12,042 nt of DNA. Origin: Pseudomonadota bacterium. Lineage in GTDB: Bacteria; SAR324; XYD2-FULL-50-16; JAHJRI01. The translations under genes were made by a program, and so were the position numbers. The notes beneath the pieces were generated by a model that saw only the letters and a program-made list of their open reading frames with translations, made no database searches and was not told the origin of the DNA. Below, piece after piece: positions 1 through 8,039 of the stretch (position 1 is the stretch's first letter; the number at the start of each line of letters is the position of its first letter). The stretch is taken from NCBI GenBank assembly GCA_022360105.1, contig JAKSDL010000019.1, forward strand, positions 1 to 12,042, given 5' to 3'.

Positions 1-1049
1 AAAATGGGGTCACCCAGTGTGTTGTAATTCACGGTAACTGTATTCGAACCAAGCTGCACATTCTCTCCCAAAACGCTGTCGCCTATGAACGAAAGCCTGC
101 CAACAGTGGAGTTTCCGAACAAAACAGCATTCTTTATTTCGGTTCCATAGCCTATTTTACAATTGGGGCCGATGGATGAGTTCTTTCTGATCAATGCACT
201 GTTGCCTATGTAGACATTGTCACCAATATAACACGGTCCAACAATGGTTGTACCCGAACTCACATGGACATTTTCACCAAATTGCACTATTCCCTTAATG
301 TTTACATTGGCATCCAGATGAACCGTACTTGGTACAATAGAAGTTTCCCATGGTTTCATCATCATTTGATTCGCTGCCAAAATGTGCCATGGTCGGCTGA
401 TATCGATCCAGGAATCTTCCCAGATCGATGCTTCCAGTTGCTTATTTGCGATGAGTGAACTGTAGTAAGATACCATGCTCAGCTCATTGGCTTTTAAAAA
501 ATCAAAGCAACTATTATGTAAAATAAAACTCCCGCCAAATATGTAATTGGATAGTCTTTTACTTTCAGGCTTTTCCACAAACTTGGATATGGTCATGTCA
601 TGTCCCAGATAGATGTTACCATAGGCTCCGTCTGACAATGGGTGACTGACTGTGGCAAGAGATTTTGAAGAAGACGGGGAAAACCGGGAAATCAAAGCTT
701 TGAATGGGTTGCCTACCATGAGTGCATCACCATAGATCAGCAAAAAATGATCGTCATTGCCAATCACAGATTCACAAAGAGAAACAGCGTGACCAATACC
801 TTTTTCTTCTGTCTGGTGTATGTAGTCGATTTTCAGTCCAAGGGATTTACCGTATTTAAAATGCTCCTGGATGATGGACATGTGGTGATTGACGACAATC
901 CACACTTCATCAATGCCGGTTTCTTTTAATTGCGTCAGAATAGTTTCCAAAATCGGCTGTCCCGAAATTGTAATCATCGATTTTGGTCTGGTATCTGAAA
1001 AAGGTGAAAGTTTTTTGCTTCGACCGGCTGCCAGTACGAGTGCTTTCAT
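1..1049 (-). CDS. GlmU-like sugar-1-phosphate nucleotidyltransferase with left-handed beta-helix acyltransferase domain (partial, C-terminus beyond the window)
   Basis: About 349 residues are visible from an ATG at 1049; the frame stays open to the left edge, so the C-terminus is missing. The N-terminal part (about 1-230) is a nucleotidyltransferase fold. It begins MKALVLAAGR, continues with a TRPKSM signature near residue 21 and has LIYGDA as the metal/nucleotide site near residue 107. Residues from about 245 onward show hexapeptide-type repeats (IGDNVYIG, IGPNCKIG, IGDSVLGENV) forming a left-handed beta-helix. By family this is the bifunctional GlmU / archaeal-type sugar-1-phosphate nucleotidyltransferase-acyltransferase group, which makes nucleotide sugars for the envelope. 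The glycine-rich loop reads AAGRSKKLSP instead of the usual GxGTR, so substrate and activity are uncertain. It starts 18 bp after rodZ and is probably cotranscribed with it. No clear Shine-Dalgarno is present. The general class is confident; true GlmU identity is not. Confidence 0.85.
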   Translation of the reverse strand, partial: MKALVLAAGRSKKLSPFSDTRPKSMITISGQPILETILTQLKETGIDEVWIVVNHHMSIIQEHFKYGKSLGLKIDYIHQTEEKGIGHAVSLCESVIGNDDHFLLIYGDALMVGNPFKALISRFSPSSSKSLATVSHPLSDGAYGNIYLGHDMTISKFVEKPESKRLSNYIFGGSFILHNSCFDFLKANELSMVSYYSSLIANKQLEASIWEDSWIDISRPWHILAANQMMMKPWETSIVPSTVHLDANVNIKGIVQFGENVHVSSGTTIVGPCYIGDNVYIGNSALIRKNSSIGPNCKIGYGTEIKNAVLFGNSTVGRLSFIGDSVLGENVQLGSNTVTVNYNTLGDPI

Positions 1050-1067
1050 TTATAGTCGCTTTTTTGT

Positions 1068-1904
1068 TTATCTGTTGTTGATTTGCTTTAAAGTGAATTT
1101 ATTAAGCTTGACTTCAAACAGCTGATCCAAAAAAGATTCACGTTCTACAATTTCCTCACCATTGAGGTGAATCGTTGCTGTTTTGCCGGTGGTGAGAATC
1201 AGTGCATATTCCTCTTCCGCAGGCCATTCATATTTTTCCCCCTTTTTTAGTTTGAGTTCAAAGGGATCCTGTTCATCGATGGCCAGTCGAATCCATTCGT
1301 CCTCCTGGGCAACGAGAGTAAGTGTCAAGGGGCTTATGATCGGTGCAGCTACTTGAGCTGCTTCCGCAGTTTGGATACCACCTTCTCCGGTTTCTGCTGC
1401 ATTGACGACTGTTTCGGTAATCTCCTCTTGGGGCGCGACTGCCTGAACCGTTTCTACCGATTCGCTGTTCAAACTCAATTGGTTGGACGGTCTTTTATAC
1501 ACTACAAAAACCACAAGAATAACCGCGAGGACAGTTGCGACACCAAAAGAATAAAGGAACACATTGTTTTTGGGCTCGGAGGAAGTTTCATCCTGATTAT
1601 AGGAGGGCTCACGCACTGGAGGAGCGTCCGTGCCCGATGCATAGGTTTGATTCAATGCTTCAATCATCCAATCACTTTCCAGGCCCAGTAGCTTCGAATA
1701 ATTTCTAATGAAACCACGGACAAAGACTAAACCCGGTAGGGCTTTCATGTTTCCTTCTTCAATATTTCGAAGGCAGGTCAGTGTTATACGTGTGATCTCT
1801 GAGACGTGTTCCAGAGTATAGGATAGTTCTTCTCTTTTCTTTTTTAATATCAAACCAATACTTTTAAGATCGCTACTCTGTCGGATATCTTTGTTGTTTG
1901 CCAT
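1068..1904 (-). CDS. rodZ: RodZ-like cytoskeletal membrane protein (HTH + TM + DUF4115)
   Basis: This 278-residue protein has the RodZ architecture. A cytoplasmic helix-turn-helix (about 12-75, with LGLILKKKREELSYTLEHVS-type spacing and a FVRGFIRNYSKLLGL segment) is followed by a low-complexity stretch. One transmembrane helix lies at about 114-136 (VFLYSFGVATVLAVILVVFVV). Next come an acidic and Ala/Glu-rich linker (about 140-190) and a C-terminal DUF4115-type beta domain (about 192-270), expected outside the membrane. In known RodZ proteins the HTH domain binds MreB and couples it to the elongation machinery; it is not mainly a DNA-binding regulator. The ATG at 1904 is the natural start, although no good Shine-Dalgarno precedes it. 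A 390 bp gap upstream suggests its own promoter, and the GlmU-like gene follows at 18 bp. mreB is not in the window. Confidence 0.88.
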   Translation of the reverse strand: MANNKDIRQSSDLKSIGLILKKKREELSYTLEHVSEITRITLTCLRNIEEGNMKALPGLVFVRGFIRNYSKLLGLESDWMIEALNQTYASGTDAPPVREPSYNQDETSSEPKNNVFLYSFGVATVLAVILVVFVVYKRPSNQLSLNSESVETVQAVAPQEEITETVVNAAETGEGGIQTAEAAQVAAPIISPLTLTLVAQEDEWIRLAIDEQDPFELKLKKGEKYEWPAEEEYALILTTGKTATIHLNGEEIVERESFLDQLFEVKLNKFTLKQINNR

Positions 1905-2294
1905 TTTGGTAATTGGAGATTGAAAGTTAACTGACTAAAACATTGAACTAAAACCAAATAGGAACGACTTGTTTTGATGGTTCTTTATTCAGGATAAAAG
2001 TAATGCATTAGTAATTCCCAGAAGACTCTTAATTGGACAAAAAATCTGAACACCTGTATTTCGAGGTTACGATAACAGTTACATAGTGTAAATTCCAGTG
2101 TATTATTTGCTAAACAGCTGCCTCAGACGAAGAACCTGTCGAACCTTTCGTTTTTTTTTATTATTCCGGGAAAAGATGATAGCCAGAGTCGTCACAAAGG
2201 CCGGTTACCCTGAAACAAGCTCATTTTTAACGCGACTCAATGTAATCTGCTTTCGAAGCTACAGCAAGATGGAAACGGCTCAGAAATAGAACTA
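1905..2294. other. 390 bp intergenic region between pdxB and rodZ
   Basis: No credible gene was found on either strand. The region should contain the end of the pdxB transcript and the rodZ promoter. I see no strong intrinsic terminator reading leftward and no convincing -35/-10 pair. A run of nine T (plus strand, about 2152-2160) is preceded only by a 4 bp CGAA/TTCG stem. Two GAACCT direct copies, 3 bp apart, lie just before it. Confidence 0.5.
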
Positions 2295-3479
2295 CTATAA
2301 AACAAAACCAAGACATTTCAGGGAATCAATGGTGGCGTTTGTGAGACCTGAATAGTTGCTAATTTGAAAATTGGCAAACTCCTGCCGAAAATGATAACTG
2401 CCTCGTAACGATCTGAAGTGACTAATCGGATGAGCTACAGTCGAGACCTCTCTCAGACGTTTATCGTCTTCGTAAATATCGTAGGTCCTCTTTAAAACCT
2501 CCGCCAAGGAGCACTTTTTGTCTTCCAGGTCGATTATTAGCGATTCTGAATTGTATTGTCTGGGGGATTTCCAGGTAGGAGCAAGTCCAAAATATGAGCA
2601 GGTTTCCCGATAGACGATTTCTGTTGCTTTGAACTTACCATCCAAAGAGTACCCGGCTATATGAGGTGTTGCAAAATCAGCAATTTTAAGGGATTCGGGA
2701 TCAATATGCGGTTCACCCTCCCAGACATCAAGGATAATTCCGCTGAATTTGCCCCGGTTCTTCACCAAAACGCATTCGTTTATTATTCCACCTCTGCTGG
2801 TATTGATGAAAATGGAGTTCGGTTTCATTGCCGAAATAATTTTACGATCAATTAAGTGGTAAGTGGGATGAGGACCGCTTTTGGTTAACGGGACATGGAG
2901 TGAAATGATGTCTGATTTGGCTACAAGGTCATCTATGGGAATCAGATCCTTTCTCCTGGTTTTGTCGAATAAAGGAGGATCGTTTAACAAACATTTGAGC
3001 CCCAAGCAACAGGCTTTTCTTTTAAGAGCTGAGCCCGCGTTTCCCGCACCGATGATTCCGATCGTCTTGCCGGATAGGTCAATCTTTTTATTTGCAGCCA
3101 GCCTGAGCAGGGCGTTAACGACAAATTCTCCAACTGCTTCCGAATTGCAGCCAGGGGCAGATGTAAACCCGATGTTTTTGGCAGTTAAGTATTCCAGGTC
3201 GATGTGATCTGTTCCGGCTGTTGCCGTTGCTACAAATTTAACTGCAGAATTTTCCAGAAGCTTTTCAGATACCTTTGTTGTTGTTCTGGTTACCAACACA
3301 TCAGCCTTTGCCACGTCAGGTGAAGCAATATCATTTCCGCTTTTTACAACAACGTTTCCTATGGTTGAGAAGGCTTGAACTACGTGAAGTATCTTCTCAT
3401 CTGCAATAATGTTTAAGTTTGAATTCAATGAGGTTTTTTGGAATGCGACGTTGAGTGATTTAGGTGGTATAGTCGGCAT
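2295..3479 (-). CDS. pdxB: Erythronate-4-phosphate dehydrogenase
   Basis: This 394-residue protein belongs to the D-2-hydroxyacid dehydrogenase family and most resembles PdxB. PdxB oxidises 4-phosphoerythronate to 2-oxo-3-hydroxy-4-phosphobutanoate in the DXP-dependent pyridoxal-phosphate pathway. Family signs are NIIADEK near residue 23, the VATATAGTDHID block (83-94), SAPGCNSEAVGEFV (107-120), and a nucleotide-binding GIIGAGNAGS (141-150). Probable catalytic residues are Arg229 (NTSRGG), Glu256 (DVWEGEP) and His273 (TPHIAGYSLDGK). The C-terminal extension from about 300 fits the PdxB dimerisation domain. About 20 residues precede the usual PdxB start region. The ATG at 3479 lies inside the end of argJ (20 bp overlap), so translation is probably coupled. 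A TTG at residue 18 (3428) is an alternative start but has no ribosome-binding site. Confidence 0.87.
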   Translation of the reverse strand: MPTIPPKSLNVAFQKTSLNSNLNIIADEKILHVVQAFSTIGNVVVKSGNDIASPDVAKADVLVTRTTTKVSEKLLENSAVKFVATATAGTDHIDLEYLTAKNIGFTSAPGCNSEAVGEFVVNALLRLAANKKIDLSGKTIGIIGAGNAGSALKRKACCLGLKCLLNDPPLFDKTRRKDLIPIDDLVAKSDIISLHVPLTKSGPHPTYHLIDRKIISAMKPNSIFINTSRGGIINECVLVKNRGKFSGIILDVWEGEPHIDPESLKIADFATPHIAGYSLDGKFKATEIVYRETCSYFGLAPTWKSPRQYNSESLIIDLEDKKCSLAEVLKRTYDIYEDDKRLREVSTVAHPISHFRSLRGSYHFRQEFANFQISNYSGLTNATIDSLKCLGFVL

Positions 3480-4659
3480 TAATGTGGATGTATTCGTTAC
3501 TTAAATCACAGCCCCATCCGGTCAAATCACAGCTTCCGGCATGCAGATCCAACTCGATTTTAATCAGATGATTATCCATCAACGTTGTCAAAGCCTGCTC
3601 ATCAAAGTGTGAAGGTTCTCCTTTGATGAGAACCGGAATCCCTTGAATGGATATGGAAAGCGGTGAATTTACCGGTATGTCGTACCCTTTCAGTCCGTTA
3701 CCGGCGGCCATAAGCAGTCGTCCCCAGTTAGGATCTTTGCCATGGATGGCTGTTTTGACCAGGTTGGAGTTCAGGATAGCATGAAGCACGGAGCGACAGA
3801 CTTCATCCGAGGTTCCGCCTCGGATGGTTGTTTCAATGAGATGGTTTGCACCTTCTCCGTCTGCTGCTATCTGTTTTGCCAGGGATATGGCAACGTCTTC
3901 AATAGCTTTTTCGATTATTGGGAGTTGGCTATGATCCATCGATTCTTCAGATGCGGAACTGATAATATAAAAAGAATCATTGGTGGATGTGTCTCCGTCC
4001 ACACTTATGCAATTGAAACTTCTATTGCCTATCCTTCTGGTTAGCGGTTGGATATCAGAATACGGAATAGGCGCATCTGTCAACACATAAGCCAGCATTG
4101 TGGCCATGTTTGGATAGATCATCCCCGAACCTTTTGCAAATCCGGTAATAGTATAAGATTGGTTAGCGATTTCGATTGATTGCGAAGCTAGTTTGGGTGT
4201 TAAATCGGTTGTCATAATCGCTTCAGAAATATCGGCGCAATCGTCAGACAATTCACTGATTAACTTATCAAGAGAGTCTTTGATCACGGATATCGGAAAG
4301 GGAACGCCAATGATACCTGTTGAAGAGGTAAACACCTGCCCTTTTTTGATTGATAGTTTCTGAGCCAGGGATTCAGCCAGATGGTCATTGTCATTAATTC
4401 CCTGAATTCCCGTTGCCGCATTGGCGTTTCCGGAATTTACAACGAGAGCCCTGAATTGGTTGCAGGGAGTTAACTTTTTGCAATATTCGACATGAGCTGA
4501 AGGAAACTTATTTTGAGTGTAAACAGCACCTAGCAATGCATCCCTGTCTGTTACTATCAGACCCAAATCTTTTTTGGATTTGTCTTCCTTGATTCCACTT
4601 GTTATTCCGGAACAGCGAAATCCTTTTGGTATTGGAAATGTCGATGAATGGGCACTCAT
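3460..4659 (-). CDS. argJ: Glutamate N-acetyltransferase / amino-acid acetyltransferase (ornithine acetyltransferase)
   Basis: This 399-residue protein has the full length usual for ArgJ. ArgJ transfers acetyl groups from N-acetylornithine to glutamate, closing the cyclic arginine pathway; bifunctional versions also use acetyl-CoA. Visible hallmarks are VVNSGNANAATG near residue 73, TSSTGIIGVPFP (111-122), the autocleavage site GFAKGSGMIYPNMATML (173-189), GDTSTNDS (222-229), DPNWGR in the C-terminal half, and the terminal INADYTT. By family, self-cleavage occurs between Ala186 and Thr187, and Thr187 becomes the nucleophile of the beta chain. No other arginine gene is in the window. The start is 17 bp after the FHA gene and the end overlaps pdxB, indicating one transcription unit. 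I cannot tell from sequence whether it is mono- or bifunctional. Confidence 0.95.
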   Translation of the reverse strand: MSAHSSTFPIPKGFRCSGITSGIKEDKSKKDLGLIVTDRDALLGAVYTQNKFPSAHVEYCKKLTPCNQFRALVVNSGNANAATGIQGINDNDHLAESLAQKLSIKKGQVFTSSTGIIGVPFPISVIKDSLDKLISELSDDCADISEAIMTTDLTPKLASQSIEIANQSYTITGFAKGSGMIYPNMATMLAYVLTDAPIPYSDIQPLTRRIGNRSFNCISVDGDTSTNDSFYIISSASEESMDHSQLPIIEKAIEDVAISLAKQIAADGEGANHLIETTIRGGTSDEVCRSVLHAILNSNLVKTAIHGKDPNWGRLLMAAGNGLKGYDIPVNSPLSISIQGIPVLIKGEPSHFDEQALTTLMDNHLIKIELDLHAGSCDLTGWGCDLSNEYIHINADYTT

Positions 4660-4676
4660 GGCTTTAACTGCAAAAT

Positions 4677-5537
4677 CTATCTGGATTTTCCGGAAATGGA
4701 GAAACCATATTTGATCGATTCAAATGATATTTCATCACCGTCGTTCAAAAAGCGACTATCGATTCTACGGCCGTTTACAAAAGTACCCTGGGAACTGGTC
4801 AAATCCACGAGTTTATATTTTCCTGCCACTTTTTCAATTCTGGCATGCATGGGCGAAACAGCCTTGGATTTGGGAATCAGATCATTCATTTCAGATCTGC
4901 CAATCAAGGTGATGTTTTTCGTCAAATAGTAAGTTTTTTGTCTTTGATCAGCCGGAACCAGGCTAGGGCTATTTTTGATTATCCGACTGTTGGTCCTGCG
5001 AGCACGAGGAATGGCATGACCGGATGAATGAGATTGAAAATCACGTTTGGCAGGTCTGCTTTCCGGCGTTTGGAACATAATGGTCAGCTCACCCATGTCC
5101 AGGATATCTCCATCATTCAACATGCTGCGCCTGGACCTGCGTCTGTTAATCAAGATAGAAATTTTGTAATTTTTATCTTCCAGAAACACTCCCGAAGGCT
5201 TTCTGGTAAGTGTAATTTTATTTAAATTACTATAGACATTGGTTTGGTCATCAGCCAATTCATCGACAACCGGCACCATGTTATTCACCTCTTCAGTCAA
5301 AGGAAAAAACTTTTGAGGTCGCCTGGGTGTAATGGAAATGAAACCGAGTTGTTTTGCAGGTTTACGGTTGAATCTTAACTTAGTGCCAAACATCAGCAAC
5401 AAACCTGCAAAAAACACAGGTAAAATAACATAAAGAGTTAGCGGATTATCCGGCGTAATCAGAATATCTCTTTCAGCCGCTTGTATGCCTTTTGTAGCCA
5501 ACAGAATGGCAATTGATAATAGTGATAAGTTCTTCAT
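4677..5537 (-). CDS. Membrane-anchored protein with two cytoplasmic FHA domains (second one canonical)
   Basis: I chose the ATG at 5537 (286 residues) because it begins a clear export signal, MKNLSLLSIAILLATKGIQA, with a possible cleavage site near residues 20/21. A longer frame from a TTG at 5609 would overlap the upstream gene and put 24 non-hydrophobic residues before the signal. A second hydrophobic helix (about 33-52) follows, then basic residues (NRKP), so the rest should be cytoplasmic. Residues about 106-157 look like a degenerate FHA domain (LNDGDILDMGELTIMF). Residues about 200-284 form a canonical FHA domain with GRS (213-215), S228 and H231 (SPMHARIE), and SSQGTFVNG (248-256). FHA domains bind phosphothreonine peptides. 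The partner is unknown, and no Ser/Thr kinase or phosphatase is visible here. It sits between another FHA membrane gene and argJ. The specific function is unrecognised. Confidence 0.85.
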   Translation of the reverse strand: MKNLSLLSIAILLATKGIQAAERDILITPDNPLTLYVILPVFFAGLLLMFGTKLRFNRKPAKQLGFISITPRRPQKFFPLTEEVNNMVPVVDELADDQTNVYSNLNKITLTRKPSGVFLEDKNYKISILINRRRSRRSMLNDGDILDMGELTIMFQTPESRPAKRDFQSHSSGHAIPRARRTNSRIIKNSPSLVPADQRQKTYYLTKNITLIGRSEMNDLIPKSKAVSPMHARIEKVAGKYKLVDLTSSQGTFVNGRRIDSRFLNDGDEISFESIKYGFSISGKSR

Positions 5538-5593
5538 TTTTATTGCTATTTGTGAATAGTTATAAGCTAATAGTCTTAACTGGTTGGGCTCGG

Positions 5594-6466
5594 CTATTCT
5601 ACGGTACAATATTGAAACAGGGCCGTGCCAATTTTTAATATGTCGCCGTTTTTCAGGAATTGCTCTTTGATCCCTCTAAAATTAACAAAGGTCTGGCAAA
5701 AAGGATCGTTGTCTACTAAGGAGTAATTGTCGAAATATCGGATCAGCTTGGCATGTGCCTGCTGAACTTCCTGATAGTCCTGAAGGTTGATATCATCATT
5801 ATCTTGAGTACCGAAATAGTGAATTTCCTTAGTCAGCTCAATTTCCATGCCTTCCAGTTTGCCGTTGAGTACTTTGAGCCAGGATTTACGACCATAAAAT
5901 GAAAAATGATACACCGAACCAGCCAAAAGCATTCCAAAAACAATCAAGCCGATTCCTCGTGCCAAGAGAATTGATTCGATATATTGGATGGAAAACGAAA
6001 TAATCAGTCCGCCGGTTATTCCCGACAACAATCCACTAATTATGGTTCGCACCAGGGTGAGGTGATTTCTGTCTCGAATACCAATGGCAAATCCGATACA
6101 CAGTGCGATTGTGAGCCATCTTAACGAATAAACGACTAAAGGAACCATCGGATTTAGATCCGTTAGAGCTGCAAAGCGTACAATCTGATCGACAATGTAA
6201 AAGCTAACAAGTCCACCGATGGTACCAAAAATGACTCCCAGCCGGAGTCCTTTTTTCAATAGAAATTTACTTCCTGAAAAAAAACCTTCCATGCCGGCAA
6301 TCAATCCGCCGTACAATCCTCCGCAGAGTGCACCATATAATGCTCCGGTTAAGCTTTCGGAAACGGGAAGGTCGTTGAACAGATACAGAAACAGCTCTTG
6401 TAAAGACCAGATAATCAAGGCAGATGCAAAACCATAAATCAAATAATACGATATTTTTTTTCTCAT
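5594..6466 (-). CDS. Polytopic membrane protein with C-terminal degenerate FHA domain
   Basis: The 290-residue protein starts at an ATG (6466) with no clear Shine-Dalgarno. About six hydrophobic helices can be drawn, at roughly 6-30, 40-62, 74-94, 107-130, 138-160 and 166-188. Several are rich in Gly and small residues (GALYGALCGGLYGGLIAG). The C-terminal 90 residues look like a cytoplasmic FHA fold: a possible GR-equivalent at FGT (218-220), His238 in QQAHAK, TFVNFRGI (259-266), then LKNGDILKIGTALFQY (271-286). Canonical phosphothreonine-binding residues are only partly kept, so binding is doubtful. It lies 194 bp after ftsZ and 56 bp before the second FHA gene. The two are very likely cotranscribed and may act together. 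I recognise no named family; a role in envelope or division signalling is inference from context. Confidence 0.8.
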   Translation of the reverse strand: MRKKISYYLIYGFASALIIWSLQELFLYLFNDLPVSESLTGALYGALCGGLYGGLIAGMEGFFSGSKFLLKKGLRLGVIFGTIGGLVSFYIVDQIVRFAALTDLNPMVPLVVYSLRWLTIALCIGFAIGIRDRNHLTLVRTIISGLLSGITGGLIISFSIQYIESILLARGIGLIVFGMLLAGSVYHFSFYGRKSWLKVLNGKLEGMEIELTKEIHYFGTQDNDDINLQDYQEVQQAHAKLIRYFDNYSLVDNDPFCQTFVNFRGIKEQFLKNGDILKIGTALFQYCTVE

Positions 6467-6550
6467 ATGTTGTTATAAAACCACGATGTTTATAAAAATA
6501 CAGCTATATCCGCTAAAATTTAATTTATGCAGAGGTAAGCCCGCTGGATT

Positions 6551-6571
6551 AATTGAAATGTTATATCAATT
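6551..6571. repeat. 21 bp dyad in the ftsZ-FHA gap
   Basis: AATTGA (6551-6556) and TCAATT (6566-6571) are perfect inverted arms, and two further inner base pairs (AT/AT) are symmetric about position 6561. The site lies 85 bp upstream of the start of the polytopic FHA gene. It could be an operator or an AT-rich chance dyad. No T-run follows, so it is not a standard terminator. Confidence 0.3.
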
Positions 6572-6660
6572 GGATGCCAGCTCTGTTTCCGGACGAGTTT
6601 AAACTGGTAGCGGGAATTGGATGGGGCGTAATTCAGATTTGAATAAATCGCAGAATCTCA

Positions 6661-7968
6661 TTAACCCTTGAAACGTTTTTTCCTCATAAATGAAGGAATA
6701 TCGTAATCCTGGGGATCCATCTGGTCAGACGATTTGTTTCCACTTTCTGGGGATTCTTCAGGCTGATCAGGGTAATGTAGTGTCTGTTCGACTTTTTGTA
6801 AGCCAACTTGGTCAGGATCCAGTTCCAGAATTTCTTTTTCCTTTTTTTCAGTATCTTCCAATTGCGGTGGTTCGAAGGTGTCTTCTGAGCTGCCGTCAAC
6901 TTGTTCTGTAGCTTTTTCAGGAACAGTGTTTCTTAAACTGTCGACGACACGTAAAGGTTTTCTGTCTGGAGATCTGACTGCACTTTCATCCATGGGGTTC
7001 TCAAAGCCGGTCGCTATAACGGTAATGACAACTTCATTTTCCTTGCTCGGATCAGTGACCAATCCAAAAATTACGTCTGCATCTTGGTCGGCAGTACTTT
7101 GGATGAAGTCTGCTGCTGCTTCTGCATCAAGCAAAGAAAACTGTTCGTCTGCCACAATATTAATGATGACCCCTGTTGCTCCGCTGATTGGTTTATCACT
7201 GAGCAATGGACTTGAAATCGCTTTTTTGGCTGCTTCTAATCCGCGGTTTTCGCCGGTACCAATTCCGGTACCCATAATCGCACGACCCTTGTTTAACATG
7301 ACTGTCTTCAGGTCGGCAAAATCTAAGTTAATAACTCCTTCCAGGTTAATCAGGTTTGTGATGCCACTAATTGCTTGTTTTAAAACGTCATCGGCAATAG
7401 AGAACGCCTCGTTCATGGTTGTTTTTGATGAAGCAATTTCGAGCAATTTATCGTTTGGAATAACCATCAAGGTATCGACATGCTTTTTAAGCTCTTCGAT
7501 CCCAAGTTCACCGATACGGGCTCTTTTGCTGCCTTCAAATCTGAATGGGGTGGTGACAACGCCAACAGTGAGTATTTTGTTCTCCTTGGCGATTTCTGCA
7601 ACGATTGGTGCGGCACCGGTTCCGGTCCCACCTCCCATTCCGGCAGCAATAAACATCATATCTGCGTCTTCCAACACGTCTTTAATGGCTTCGATGTCCT
7701 CCTCAGCCGCCATTCTTCCAATTTCCGGCTTCATGCCTGCACCCAAACCTTTGGTAATTTGAGTGCCCAGCGGTAAAGTCGTATCAGCCCTTGAAGAGTT
7801 TAATACCATGACATCGGTGTTGGCTGCGATATAATGAACGCCTTTAATCCCATCTTGTATCATGCGATTGACGACATTTCCGCCACCACCACCTACACCT
7901 ACGACTTTGATTGTTGGTAATCCGGTTGGAATTGGTTGAGATTTAAAATTATCTACATCGATTACCAT
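6661..7968 (-). CDS. ftsZ: Cell division GTPase FtsZ
   Basis: This 435-residue tubulin-like GTPase polymerises into the Z-ring at mid-cell. Residues about 20-325 are the GTPase and C-terminal tubulin-like domains. Visible motifs are GVGGGGGN (24-31), the tubulin signature GGGTGTG (112-118), TPFRFEG (140-146) and the T7 synergy loop NLDFADLK (214-221), whose Asp216 and Asp219 complete the GTPase site of the neighbouring subunit. A charged, variable linker (about 330-420) leads to the C-terminal peptide DYDIPSFMRKKRFKG (421-435), the docking site for FtsA and other partners; its end is notably basic. A strong Shine-Dalgarno AGGAAG sits 5 bases before the ATG. ftsA ends 71 bp upstream, so the two are probably cotranscribed, though another promoter in the gap cannot be excluded. 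Confidence 0.98.
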   Translation of the reverse strand: MVIDVDNFKSQPIPTGLPTIKVVGVGGGGGNVVNRMIQDGIKGVHYIAANTDVMVLNSSRADTTLPLGTQITKGLGAGMKPEIGRMAAEEDIEAIKDVLEDADMMFIAAGMGGGTGTGAAPIVAEIAKENKILTVGVVTTPFRFEGSKRARIGELGIEELKKHVDTLMVIPNDKLLEIASSKTTMNEAFSIADDVLKQAISGITNLINLEGVINLDFADLKTVMLNKGRAIMGTGIGTGENRGLEAAKKAISSPLLSDKPISGATGVIINIVADEQFSLLDAEAAADFIQSTADQDADVIFGLVTDPSKENEVVITVIATGFENPMDESAVRSPDRKPLRVVDSLRNTVPEKATEQVDGSSEDTFEPPQLEDTEKKEKEILELDPDQVGLQKVEQTLHYPDQPEESPESGNKSSDQMDPQDYDIPSFMRKKRFKG

Positions 7969-7973
7969 CTGAA

Positions 7974-7979
7974 CTTCCT
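7974..7979 (-). promoter_or_regulatory. Strong Shine-Dalgarno of ftsZ
   Basis: AGGAAG on the minus strand, 5 bases before the ftsZ ATG. It fixes the start and is the only strong ribosome-binding site I found among the ten genes. Confidence 0.8.
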
Positions 7980-8039
7980 ACATAATTTTTAGTAATATTA
8001 CGATATTTTGCTTCTTCAATACCGATTTTACCCGCTTGG

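Noticed and set aside
2128..2161. Possible plus-strand intrinsic terminator with a T9 run
   Set aside because: Only a 4 bp stem with a 3-base loop precedes the T-run, and no plus-strand gene lies upstream to terminate.
2098..2289. 63-codon plus-strand frame between rodZ and pdxB
   Set aside because: Opposite to all neighbours, no ribosome-binding site, low-complexity translation from the T-run, no family resemblance.
5538..5609. Longer start (TTG at 5609) for the double-FHA protein
   Set aside because: It would overlap the upstream gene and bury the signal sequence behind 24 polar residues; the ATG at 5537 begins the signal exactly.
6878..7762. Long open frame (294 codons) on the plus strand opposite ftsZ
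   Set aside because: It is fully antisense to an unmistakable ftsZ. Its Ser/Ala/Ile-rich composition is what the complement of ftsZ codons gives, and it has no domain or ribosome-binding site.
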